Of a DNA stretch of 47,896 bases, positions 24,689 through 31,929 are shown piece after piece (positions within the stretch are counted from its first letter, which is position 1; each line of letters begins with the position of its first letter). A model generated the notes under the pieces. That model worked only from the letters and a program-made list of their open reading frames with translations. It ran no database searches and had not been told where the DNA came from. The stretch spans positions 1 to 47,896 of the forward strand of contig JABDQH010000110.1 in NCBI GenBank assembly GCA_013042375.1, in the 5' to 3' direction. This stretch comes from Woeseiaceae bacterium (GTDB lineage: Bacteria; Pseudomonadota; Gammaproteobacteria; Steroidobacterales; Woeseiaceae). The translations under genes were made by a program, and so were the position numbers.

Positions 24689-26389
24689 CTAGTCCTGTGT
24701 CGATGCCGGTTTCGAAAGCCGCGGCGTATTCTCGGCCGCCAGCAGCGAGTTGATGATGATCTGCGTTTGCCGGCCCGCCACGCCATCGACGGCGAGACGA
24801 TGGTCCCGCTGAAAAGACCGGACGGTCCGTTCGAGTTCGGCATCGAAAACTTCCGGCAGCGCATCGTTGCCGACATAGCGATCGTCGATCGTGGCGAGGC
24901 TGTCACGCAGCCAGGCGACGGCCGGTCCCTGCGCGCCAAGGCTCAGGGTCACGGCGGAACCGGTCGGCGGCCGCCACAGCAGCAGGAAACCACCGAACCA
25001 GGTGCGCGAAATCTCGCCGATCGAGTGCTTGACCGACACGCCGCCGATGGAAAGCTCGGCCTGTTCGCCGTCGATTGCGGTCAGCGTGACGTCGTGGCGG
25101 TTGCCGGCATCGTCGACGAGCGTCAGGATGGCGGGCCGGTCCATGAGCGCCAGGCCCGCGAGCGAACCGCGCTGCGACAGGCACGCGAGACCGGCGGCGG
25201 CGGCCTGGGCGCAGCCACTGCGTCCACCGGTACGGTACTCGATACCCCAGGCATCGAAGAGCGAGGCGAGCGCATAGTCGGGGCTCGTCAGATCGCCGGC
25301 AAGCCGCAGCTGTTCCTGGAGCGTCGGCTCGGGTTCCGGTTCCGGTTCCGGTTCCGATATCGGCTCGGCGAGTGCCAGTGTTTCGGTCCCGGCGTCGGCG
25401 GCGGGGACGGGCTCCGGCTGGGCAGCTGCAGCGGTGAAATTTCCGGACCCCGTGGTTTCTGGCACCTCGGCCGGCCCTGTCGACCTTGCCGCCAGCAGCC
25501 ACACACTCGCGGCGACGACGGCGACACCCGCGATGCCGGCGGCCCAGGCCGCGCGCCGCAGCCAGGGTGAACGCTGCAGCTCGCCCTTGACCTCGGCCGC
25601 TGCCTCGCGAATGAGGCGCGCATTCGCGCGGCGAGACTCGCGCGCATAGGCACCGAGCAGTGCGCGATCGCATATGACGTTGATGAGGCGCGGCACGCCC
25701 TGCGAGAGCCGGTACACCTCGTTCATGGCCCCGCTGTCGAACACCTCACCGACGGCGCCTGCGACCTTGAGCCGGTGCTCGATGTAGCGCTTCGTTTCCT
25801 CGCGCGACAGCGGCTCGAGGTGGTAGCGCGCCGTGATGCGTTGCGCGAGCTGGCGCAGATCGTTGCGGGCCAGCAGATCACGCAGTTCTTCCTGGCCGAT
25901 CAGTACGATCTGCAGCAGCTTCTGTTTCGCCGTCTCGAGGTTCGTCAGCAGGCGCACCTGTTCGAGCACTGCGGGCGCGAGGTTCTGCGCCTCGTCGACG
26001 ACGAGAATCGTGCGTCGGTCGGCGGCGTGGGCATCGAGCAGGTGACGATTGAGCGCGTCGGTCAGCGCCTTGACGCTGCCCCTGTTGTGCGTCACCTCGA
26101 TGTGCAGCTCTTCGCAAATCGTCGCGAGAAACTCGACCACCGACAGCTGCGGGTTCAGCACGACCGCGACGTCGGCGTTGTCGGGCATGCGATTGAGCAG
26201 CAGCGACCGCACCAGCGTCGTCTTGCCCGTGCCGACCTCGCCCGTGAGCTGTATGAAGCCGCCGCTCTCGGTGACGCCGTACACCAGGTGGGCGAGCGCC
26301 TCGCCGTGGCGTTCGCTCAGGAACAGGTAACGCGGGTCAGGCGTTATCGAAAACGGCTTTTCATTGAGTCCGAAAAAACTGGTGTACAT
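24689..26389 (-). CDS. exeA: ExeA-family AAA ATPase with C-terminal peptidoglycan-binding domain
   Basis: A 566-residue inner membrane protein. It begins MYTSFFGLNEKPFSITPDPRYLFLS, the ExeA/GspA family signature. The cytoplasmic AAA domain has Walker A GEVGTGKTT, Walker B ILVVDEAQNL and GVPRLINVICDRAL. A transmembrane helix lies near 285-303, followed by a Pro/Glu linker encoded in part by four GGTTCC hexamers (25332-25355). A C39-like region follows (ASLFDAWGIEYRTGG, then ACLSQRGSLAGLALMDRPAIL). A PG-binding-1 domain ends the protein (about 480-555, FQRDHRLAVDGVAGRQTQ). The partner gspB follows. The likely role is local peptidoglycan remodelling for secretin or pilus assembly. Confidence 0.93.
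   Translation of the reverse strand: MYTSFFGLNEKPFSITPDPRYLFLSERHGEALAHLVYGVTESGGFIQLTGEVGTGKTTLVRSLLLNRMPDNADVAVVLNPQLSVVEFLATICEELHIEVTHNRGSVKALTDALNRHLLDAHAADRRTILVVDEAQNLAPAVLEQVRLLTNLETAKQKLLQIVLIGQEELRDLLARNDLRQLAQRITARYHLEPLSREETKRYIEHRLKVAGAVGEVFDSGAMNEVYRLSQGVPRLINVICDRALLGAYARESRRANARLIREAAAEVKGELQRSPWLRRAAWAAGIAGVAVVAASVWLLAARSTGPAEVPETTGSGNFTAAAAQPEPVPAADAGTETLALAEPISEPEPEPEPEPTLQEQLRLAGDLTSPDYALASLFDAWGIEYRTGGRSGCAQAAAAGLACLSQRGSLAGLALMDRPAILTLVDDAGNRHDVTLTAIDGEQAELSIGGVSVKHSIGEISRTWFGGFLLLWRPPTGSAVTLSLGAQGPAVAWLRDSLATIDDRYVGNDALPEVFDAELERTVRSFQRDHRLAVDGVAGRQTQIIINSLLAAENTPRLSKPASTQD
25332..25355. repeat. Four tandem GGTTCC hexamers in exeA
   Basis: Four exact copies of GGTTCC (minus strand GGAACC) encode alternating Glu and Pro in the periplasmic linker of ExeA. 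A change in copy number would alter linker length by two residues per unit without shifting the frame. Confidence 0.8.
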
Positions 26390-26441
26390 GCTTCCTGACC
26401 GCGAGCAGGCGGACCGTCGATTCTACCCGAAAATCGGCGAG

Positions 26442-26981
26442 TTACGGCAGAAGCTGGTCCAGACCGACCTTGAACTGCAGGAAGAGAATGCCATCGATTG
26501 TCGGATCGACAACCTGCGCTTTTGTGACCTTTTCTACGGCCTTGCGCGGCATGTAAGTCAGGTTGACCCCAAACTTGCTGTTGCCGACACTGATGCTCGG
26601 CAGGATACCCGGAAACGGGTTACCCCCATTGACGTCTGCGCGGGTCATCACAAATGCACTCAGTCCCGCGTAAATATAAAACCGATCCAGTTTGTCTGTT
26701 TCGAACAGCCGCCTTTGCAGGCCAGCTCCAGCCATATAAGACATCTCATCGACGCTGTCGCGAAAACCACTGGCCATCGCGATCTTCTTCCAGCCACTCC
26801 TCTGCTCAAGCTCGTACTCAATGCCGAAACCGGAGTTGTTTTCATTCCAGTCGTAACTCGAGTTGATGTGGTATGACTTGCCGTTGAGGACAGCATTGAT
26901 GTTGCCCGCCACAGCCGGTGGCGGCGAAAACATCAGGAACAGGGCAAGGGTGGCAAGCGGTATGGAGAGTCCTTTCTTCAT
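26442..26981 (-). CDS. Small exported beta-rich outer membrane protein, unknown
   Basis: A 179-residue protein with a classic signal peptide (MKKGLSIPLATLALFLMFS, cleaved near AVAG). The mature part alternates polar and hydrophobic residues, as in short outer membrane barrels: GKSYHINSSYDW, GFGIEYELEQRSGW, MAGAGLQRRLF, FYIYAGLSAFV and FGVNLTYMPR. Charged and Asn-rich turns separate the strands. It does not end in Phe or Trp. The overall look recalls PagP- or deacylase-like small barrels, but no catalytic motif is visible. Codon usage is less GC-biased than in the neighbours, as in the following SGNH gene. Confidence 0.75.
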   Translation of the reverse strand: MKKGLSIPLATLALFLMFSPPPAVAGNINAVLNGKSYHINSSYDWNENNSGFGIEYELEQRSGWKKIAMASGFRDSVDEMSYMAGAGLQRRLFETDKLDRFYIYAGLSAFVMTRADVNGGNPFPGILPSISVGNSKFGVNLTYMPRKAVEKVTKAQVVDPTIDGILFLQFKVGLDQLLP

Positions 26982-27182
26982 GCTTCCAGTGTAGGCGACC
27001 TGCGGATGTGGCCGCTACCGACGCGGTCGCCACGGACAGTGCGACGTCCGTCACAGCGTCCTTGTTGAACCAGAGCAGAAACATGACAGCGAAAAGGCCA
27101 GGCGTATTGCCGGACGAGCGGCTGCTTCGGGTCCTCTTGCGAAGAACCTCGCTGGTTCTCTCGTTTCTTGTAGAGTGTCGAG
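26982..27182. other. Intergenic region, divergent promoters presumed
   Basis: 201 bases between the divergent outer membrane protein and SGNH hydrolase genes. Frames that cross it on the minus strand have no family resemblance and are discounted. A -10-like TTGTAGAGT lies near 27168. No strong palindrome or RNA structure was seen. Confidence 0.4.
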
Positions 27183-27908
27183 ATGAGAAATCTGCTGTTC
27201 TGGATCGCCTTTCCATTCCTTATTCCGCAGGCACTCTACGTGCGCCGAAACGCACCCAGATTTGCCCCTGCGGGAGGACCGTCGGAGGGATCAGTCGGTA
27301 GTGGTGAGCAAGTGCACCTGCTCGCCATCGGGGATTCCATCATAGCCGGCGTGGGAGCGACGGAGCTATGCAAAGCGCTGGTCGGCCAGACAGCAACTGC
27401 TCTGGCAGATTCCCGGAATTGCCGCGTCTCCTGGCGGGCGTTTGGTGTGAGTGGATATGACTCCGCCAGGGTACTGGAACGCATCGTGCCGAGGCTGCCC
27501 GACGTCGCATTCGATTACATCATTGTTTCTGTCGGCGTAAACGACGTGACTGGCCTATCAACAGTTCGGCAATGGCGTCGCAACCTCACGCGCGTCCTGG
27601 GCACGCTGCAGGCGCATTCTCCCAATGCCCTTGTTGCAGTCGCCGGAATACCGCCGTTGCACGGATTCCCGTTGTTGCCCCAGCCCCTGCGCGCTGCCTT
27701 TGGGATGCGGGGCAGAGCACTCGATGAAGTCGCCAAAAAGGTTGTGAACAAAGGGGAAAATTCACTACACGTTCCACTTGAGTTCGAGCCCGATCCATCG
27801 AAGTTCGCACCTGACGGATATCATCCGTCGGAAGAAAGCTACACGCTGTTCGGCCGTCACATGGCGGAAGGTCTATTGGCCATGGAAGCAAAGAACCCTA
27901 TTGCTTAG
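27183..27908 (+). CDS. SGNH/GDSL hydrolase with N-terminal membrane anchor
   Basis: A 241-residue lipase/esterase-like enzyme. Block I is LLAIGDSIIAGVGA with the nucleophilic Ser, block III IVSVGVNDVTG with oxyanion residues, and block V FAPDGYHPSEESY with catalytic Asp and His. A hydrophobic N-terminus (MRNLLFWIAFPFLIPQALYV) looks like a signal anchor. The substrate is unknown; similar enzymes deacylate lipids or glycans. It converges on dinB with about 15 bases between stop codons. Base composition is less GC-rich than the adjacent isoprenoid genes. Confidence 0.9.
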   Translation: MRNLLFWIAFPFLIPQALYVRRNAPRFAPAGGPSEGSVGSGEQVHLLAIGDSIIAGVGATELCKALVGQTATALADSRNCRVSWRAFGVSGYDSARVLERIVPRLPDVAFDYIIVSVGVNDVTGLSTVRQWRRNLTRVLGTLQAHSPNALVAVAGIPPLHGFPLLPQPLRAAFGMRGRALDEVAKKVVNKGENSLHVPLEFEPDPSKFAPDGYHPSEESYTLFGRHMAEGLLAMEAKNPIA

Positions 27909-27923
27909 AGGTGGTTTGGCGCG

Positions 27924-29096
27924 CTAGGGCTTGTCCCGATCCATTGTCCGCGCCCTTCCCAGGGCCTTCGAGCCGAAGCGGTCGCGGATCTCGTCGACCG
28001 TGTTGTCGACCGGTGATTCGACACCGTGTTCGCCGAACAGGTCCGCCTGCCCCGCGGGACCGAGTTCGCTGCCGCCGACGCCGAGGAGCCGGATGCGTGT
28101 CCCGGGATTCTCGGCGAGCCATGCGCCGAGCAGGTCTCGCGCGACGGCGTAGACCTGGTCCGTGCCGTTCGCCGGGGGATTCAGCCGGCGCTGGCGCGTG
28201 AAGGTCGTGAAGTCGGCCTGGCGAATCTTGACCTGCACGATGCCGGCCGCGAGTTCAGCCTTGCGCAGGCGCGTGGCGGTGCGGTCGCTGAGCCGCAGGA
28301 GCTCGCGTTCCATATCCTCGCGTTTCGCCAGATCCGTATCAAAAGTCTCTTCGGCGCTGATCGATTTCTCCGCGCGCGAGGGCACGACGGGGCGGTCGTC
28401 GAGGCCCGATGCCCTGGTGCGCGTCTTCGCCGTGAACCGGCCGAAGACGGGCTCGAGTACGCGGTCGGGGGCGAGGCGCAGGTCGCGCACCGTCGCGATG
28501 CCCGTGCCGGTGAGCCGTCCCAGTGTCTTGCTGCCGATGCCCGGGATGACCGAGACCGGCAGCGGGTCGAGTCGTGCCTCGTAGTTTTCGGGGTACAGCA
28601 CGGTCAGGCCGTCGGGTTTGTCGAGATCGGATGCGATCTTGGCGACGAGCTTGTTATGCGCTACGCCGACCGACGCCGTGACCCGGGTCGTATCGAGGAT
28701 CTGCTGCTTGATCGAGAGTGCGATGTCGACGGGATCGCCGAACAGGTTTTCGCTGGCCGTCACGTCGAGGAAGGCCTCGTCGAGCGACAGGCCTTCGACG
28801 AGCGGCGTGAAGCGGCGGAAGATCTCGAAGACCTGTTCGGACACGGCCTTGTAGTGGGACATGCGCGGACGCACGCGCAATAGATCGGGACAGCGGCGCA
28901 AGGCCTCGCGCATCGGCATCGCGGAGCGCACGCCGAATTCGCGGGCCTCGTAACTGGCCGCGGCGACTACGCCGCGACTGCCCGTGCCGCCGACGGCCAG
29001 GGGCTTGCCCCGAAGCTCGGGATTGTCGCGCTGCTCGACCGACGCGTAGAAGGCGTCCATGTCAACATGCAGGATGCTGCGTGCCGACGCGGCCAT
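27924..29096 (-). CDS. dinB: DNA polymerase IV (Y family)
   Basis: Translesion polymerase of 390 residues. The N-terminus SILHVDMDAFYASVEQRDNPELRG carries the first metal-binding Asp, and LSLDEAFLDVT carries the catalytic Asp-Glu pair. GVAHNKLVAKIASDLDKPDG and the helix-hairpin-helix VIPGIGSKTLGRL follow. The little-finger domain is at the C-terminus, but I do not see a clear beta-clamp-binding QLxLF at the end; QADLFGEHGV is the likely equivalent. ATG at 29096 is only four bases from the ispA stop, so dinB is probably co-transcribed with ispA. No LexA box was noticed immediately upstream. Confidence 0.95.
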   Translation of the reverse strand: MAASARSILHVDMDAFYASVEQRDNPELRGKPLAVGGTGSRGVVAAASYEAREFGVRSAMPMREALRRCPDLLRVRPRMSHYKAVSEQVFEIFRRFTPLVEGLSLDEAFLDVTASENLFGDPVDIALSIKQQILDTTRVTASVGVAHNKLVAKIASDLDKPDGLTVLYPENYEARLDPLPVSVIPGIGSKTLGRLTGTGIATVRDLRLAPDRVLEPVFGRFTAKTRTRASGLDDRPVVPSRAEKSISAEETFDTDLAKREDMERELLRLSDRTATRLRKAELAAGIVQVKIRQADFTTFTRQRRLNPPANGTDQVYAVARDLLGAWLAENPGTRIRLLGVGGSELGPAGQADLFGEHGVESPVDNTVDEIRDRFGSKALGRARTMDRDKP

Positions 29097-29100
29097 TGCT

Positions 29101-29991
29101 TTACTGTCCGCGCGCGACGATGAAGCGCGCCAGCCACTCGAGGGGCGCGGCGGAGCGGTCCAGCACCTCGAGGCGGGCGACGGCGCTCTGCAGGAGTTCG
29201 TCACAGCGCGCCCGAGAGGCGTCGAGGCCGAACAGCGACGGGTACGTTGCCTTGCCCAGTTTTTCATCCGAACCCGAAGGCTTGCCGATGATGTGCGTCT
29301 CGCCCTCGACGTCGAGGATGTCGTCCTTGATCTGGAACGCGACGCCGATGTCTCGCCCGAAGGCATCGAGCGCCTCGCCATGCTCAGCCGGGAGATCTTC
29401 GCTGAGCAGCGACGCCGACACGATCGAGGCGTGAATCAGGGCCCCGGTTTTCAGCGCGTACATGTGCTCGAGTTCGCCGGTGTCGAGAGTGGCGCCCTCG
29501 GCCGCCAGGTCGATCGACTGCCCGCCCGTCATGCCGAGCGAGCCGCAGGCATCGGCGACGAGCCGGACGAGTTGGTTACGCGCGTCGGTTGATGCGGCAT
29601 CGAGGCGGGCAATCGTGGCGAAGGCGAGCGGCACGAGGGCATCGGCCGCGAGGATCGCCGTCGCCTCGTCATATTGGATATGCACGGTCGGCTGGCCGCG
29701 CCGCAGGTCGTCGTCGTCCATCGCGGGCAGGTCGTCGTGTACGAGCGAGAACGCGTGGATCAGCTCGATCGCGACGGCCGGTGCGTCGAGCAGGTCGGCG
29801 TCGACGCCGAGGCACTCGCCCGTGGCATAGACGAGCAGGGGCCGCACGCGCTTGCCGCCATTGAACACGGCATAGCGCATCGCTTCGTGCAGGCGCAGCG
29901 GTGCGAGGTCTGCAGGCGGCAGGGCCTCGCCGAGACGCCTGTCTACGCGTTGCTGGTAGTCGGCGACGCGTCTCTCGAAATGCTCGGGCAC
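29101..29991 (-). CDS. ispA: Short-chain (farnesyl/geranyl) diphosphate synthase
   Basis: Trans-prenyltransferase of 296 residues condensing IPP with DMAPP/GPP. Motifs are NGGKRVRPLLVYATGE, the first Asp-rich motif LVHDDLPAMDDDDLRRG with the insertion typical of bacterial FPP synthases, GMTGGQSIDL, and the second Asp-rich motif QIKDDILDVEG. I take a GTG start at 29991, seven bases after AGGA; this gives 37 residues before AMRYAVFNGG, as in E. coli IspA. Another GTG at 30006 is possible. Longer frames upstream run into mvaD on the other strand and are discounted. It diverges from the mevalonate operon, whose products are its substrates. Confidence 0.93.
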   Translation of the reverse strand: MPEHFERRVADYQQRVDRRLGEALPPADLAPLRLHEAMRYAVFNGGKRVRPLLVYATGECLGVDADLLDAPAVAIELIHAFSLVHDDLPAMDDDDLRRGQPTVHIQYDEATAILAADALVPLAFATIARLDAASTDARNQLVRLVADACGSLGMTGGQSIDLAAEGATLDTGELEHMYALKTGALIHASIVSASLLSEDLPAEHGEALDAFGRDIGVAFQIKDDILDVEGETHIIGKPSGSDEKLGKATYPSLFGLDASRARCDELLQSAVARLEVLDRSAAPLEWLARFIVARGQ

Positions 29992-30022
29992 GGCGTATTC
30001 CTGCACAAACCGGGGCGTGTAG

Positions 30023-30032
30023 CTTATATAAT
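30023..30032. promoter_or_regulatory. Shared bidirectional -10 region between ispA and mvaD
   Basis: The palindrome TTATATAA (30024-30031) supplies a -10 hexamer on each strand: TATAAT at 30027-30032 for mvaD and TATAAG (complement of 30023-30028) for ispA. It is the only AT-rich stretch in the 76-base spacer. The -35 elements are weak on both strands. Divergent transcription from overlapping -10 boxes would let the two directions compete. Confidence 0.55.
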
Positions 30033-30067
30033 TCGCGTCCCTTGCACGACACCGAGGAAGCCGCGGC

Positions 30068-31030
30068 ATGCAGGCGACGGCTATCGCACAGCCGAACATC
30101 GCGCTCATCAAGTACTGGGGCAAGCGCGATCTCGATCGCAACCTGCCGGCCGTAGGCTCGATCTCGATCACGTTGCGTGACCTGTTCACGCGCATGCACG
30201 TGGCATTCGACGAGGCGCTCGCCGCCGATACGCTGGTGGTCAATGATGCGCCCGACGCGGCCATGCTGCCGCGACTCGCTGCCTGTCTCGACCGCATCGC
30301 CGGCGAAGCCCGGCCGCGTGCGCATATCGTCAGCACCTGCAACTTCCCGATCGCCGCGGGACTCGCCTCGTCCGCATCGTCGTTCGCCGCACTGACCGTC
30401 GCCGCGGCCGCGGCGCTGGGCCGCGAGCTCGATGCCGGTGAGCTCGCGAGGCTGGCGGGCCAGGCATCGGGATCGTCGGCGCGCTCGCTGTTCGGCGGTT
30501 TCGTCGAGCTCGCCAACGTCGGTGACGACATCGAGGTGACGAACATCTGCGAGGCCGAGGCCTGGCCGATGACCGTCGTCATTGCGATCACGGAAACCGG
30601 GCCAAAGCCCGTTGGCTCGAGCGAGGCCATGGAGATCAGCCGCAGGACCTCGCCGTTTTACGCGAGCTGGGTCGAACAGCAGGCCGACGACCTGGCGAAG
30701 GCGCGGGCGGCGATCGCGGCGCACGATTTCGGCGCTCTCAAGAGCGTCTCCGAACATAACTGTCTCAAGATGCACTCGATCATGTGGGCGTCACGCCCGC
30801 CCGTCGTGTACTGGAACGCGGCGACGCTACGCTGCCTCGAAACGGTTCGCGGCCTGCAGGCGGACGGTGTGCCGGTCTTCTTTACCATCGACGCCGGACC
30901 CCAGGTCAAGGCGGTGTGCCTGCCCGAGGCGGCCGGGACCGTCGCGGCCGCGCTGCGGGCGACGGACGGCGTACGCAACATCATGACCACGGGACTCGGC
31001 CCGGGCGCGCGCCTCGAGGCCGATTCGTGA
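30068..31030 (+). CDS. mvaD: Diphosphomevalonate decarboxylase
   Basis: ATP-dependent decarboxylation of mevalonate diphosphate to IPP. The 320-residue GHMP-family protein starts with AIAQPNIALIKYWGKRDLDRNLP, the family signature. It has the nucleotide loop FPIAAGLASSASSFAAL, then ASGSSARSLFGGFVEL, TSPFYASW and FFTIDAGPQVKAVC with the catalytic Asp. It is the first gene of a four-gene operon; its TGA overlaps the GTG of the next gene. A GAGGAAG lies about nine bases before the ATG. Confidence 0.95.
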   Translation: MQATAIAQPNIALIKYWGKRDLDRNLPAVGSISITLRDLFTRMHVAFDEALAADTLVVNDAPDAAMLPRLAACLDRIAGEARPRAHIVSTCNFPIAAGLASSASSFAALTVAAAAALGRELDAGELARLAGQASGSSARSLFGGFVELANVGDDIEVTNICEAEAWPMTVVIAITETGPKPVGSSEAMEISRRTSPFYASWVEQQADDLAKARAAIAAHDFGALKSVSEHNCLKMHSIMWASRPPVVYWNAATLRCLETVRGLQADGVPVFFTIDAGPQVKAVCLPEAAGTVAAALRATDGVRNIMTTGLGPGARLEADS

Positions 31031-31929
31031 CCGTTGCCAGTGCGCCCGGCAAGATCGTCCTGGCGGGCGAATACGCCGTGCTGTGGGACGCACCCGCCGT
31101 GTGCATGGCCGTAGATCGGCGCGCACGTGCGCGGGTGACGCCGAGCGACGACGGCGAATGTCACCTCGTGACGCCCGGATTCACGGGCGCGGAGCGGTTT
31201 CGTGTGCTCGATGCCGTTACGGATGGTCGTCGGCCCGGCTATCGGATCGAGCTCGACACGAGCGCGTTCCGCGAAGACGGGCAGAAGACCGGTATCGGGT
31301 CGAGCGCGGCGCTCGCGGTTGCGCTGACCGCCGCGCTCGGGAACTCGGTCGATGTCTTCGCTGCGGCGCTCGAGGCCCATGCCAGGTTGCAGGGCGGGCT
31401 GGGGAGCGGCATCGACGTCGCGGCGGCGGTCCACGGCGGCGTGTTCGCGTACGAGAAACCGACGCGCTGCGTGACGCCGATTTCCTGGCCCGAGGGCCTG
31501 CGTTACCGGGTCATCTGGACCGGCGTACCCGCCAGCACCGAGGGGCAGATCGGCAAGCTCGCGGCGCAGGCGACCACGGCGTCGCGGTCGGCGCTGCTGC
31601 TCGCAGCGCCGAAGCTATGCGCGGCCTGGCAGTCCGGCAGCGCAGACGACGTGCTGGCGGAGTACGTTTCCTATATCGGCGTGCTGCGCCAGTTCAGCAT
31701 TGACCACGATCTCGGCATATTCGATGCTGGTCATGACCAACTGACGGATGCGGCCATGGCCGACGGACTCGTATACAAACCCGCCGGCGCAGGCGGCGGT
31801 GACATCGGCATGCTTTTCGGCAGGAGCGACGCCGAGCTCGAGGCGTTTCTCGAGCGGCGCGCGCCTCTCGTTCACGGCGCGCTCGACTGCGATCTCGATC
31901 CGGTCGGCGTCCGCCTGGAGTCGGCATGA
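31027..31929 (+). CDS. Phosphomevalonate kinase (GHMP kinase)
   Basis: Converts phosphomevalonate to mevalonate diphosphate. The 300-residue GHMP kinase starts at a GTG overlapping the mvaD stop (GTGA). It shows SAPGKIVLAGEYAVLWDAP, the glycine-rich ATP loop KTGIGSSAALAVAL, GSGIDVAAAVHGG and the C-terminal PAGAGGGDIGMLF. The lysine-rich first motif and GSGID.A resemble phosphomevalonate kinases more than mevalonate kinases. The mevalonate kinase of the pathway is recognisable elsewhere (fused to HMG-CoA reductase), so phosphomevalonate kinase is the remaining activity. Longer frames reaching back into mvaD are ruled out by the overlap. Confidence 0.9.
   Translation: MTVASAPGKIVLAGEYAVLWDAPAVCMAVDRRARARVTPSDDGECHLVTPGFTGAERFRVLDAVTDGRRPGYRIELDTSAFREDGQKTGIGSSAALAVALTAALGNSVDVFAAALEAHARLQGGLGSGIDVAAAVHGGVFAYEKPTRCVTPISWPEGLRYRVIWTGVPASTEGQIGKLAAQATTASRSALLLAAPKLCAAWQSGSADDVLAEYVSYIGVLRQFSIDHDLGIFDAGHDQLTDAAMADGLVYKPAGAGGGDIGMLFGRSDAELEAFLERRAPLVHGALDCDLDPVGVRLESA

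Noticed and set aside
25332-25355. Tandem GGTTCC repeats considered as a CRISPR-like or phase-variation array
   Set aside because: Units are six bases without spacers and encode a Pro/Glu linker; copy-number change cannot shift the frame.
26842-27216. Minus-strand frame crossing the spacer before the SGNH hydrolase
   Set aside because: Arg/Ser-rich composition without family features, overlapping the signal peptide region of the real outer membrane protein gene in another frame.
29992-30630. N-terminal extension of ispA into the mvaD region
   Set aside because: It would overlap mvaD head to head by over 500 bases and adds Ser/Ala-rich residues not found in prenyl synthases; a GTG with a good ribosome-binding site exists at 29991.
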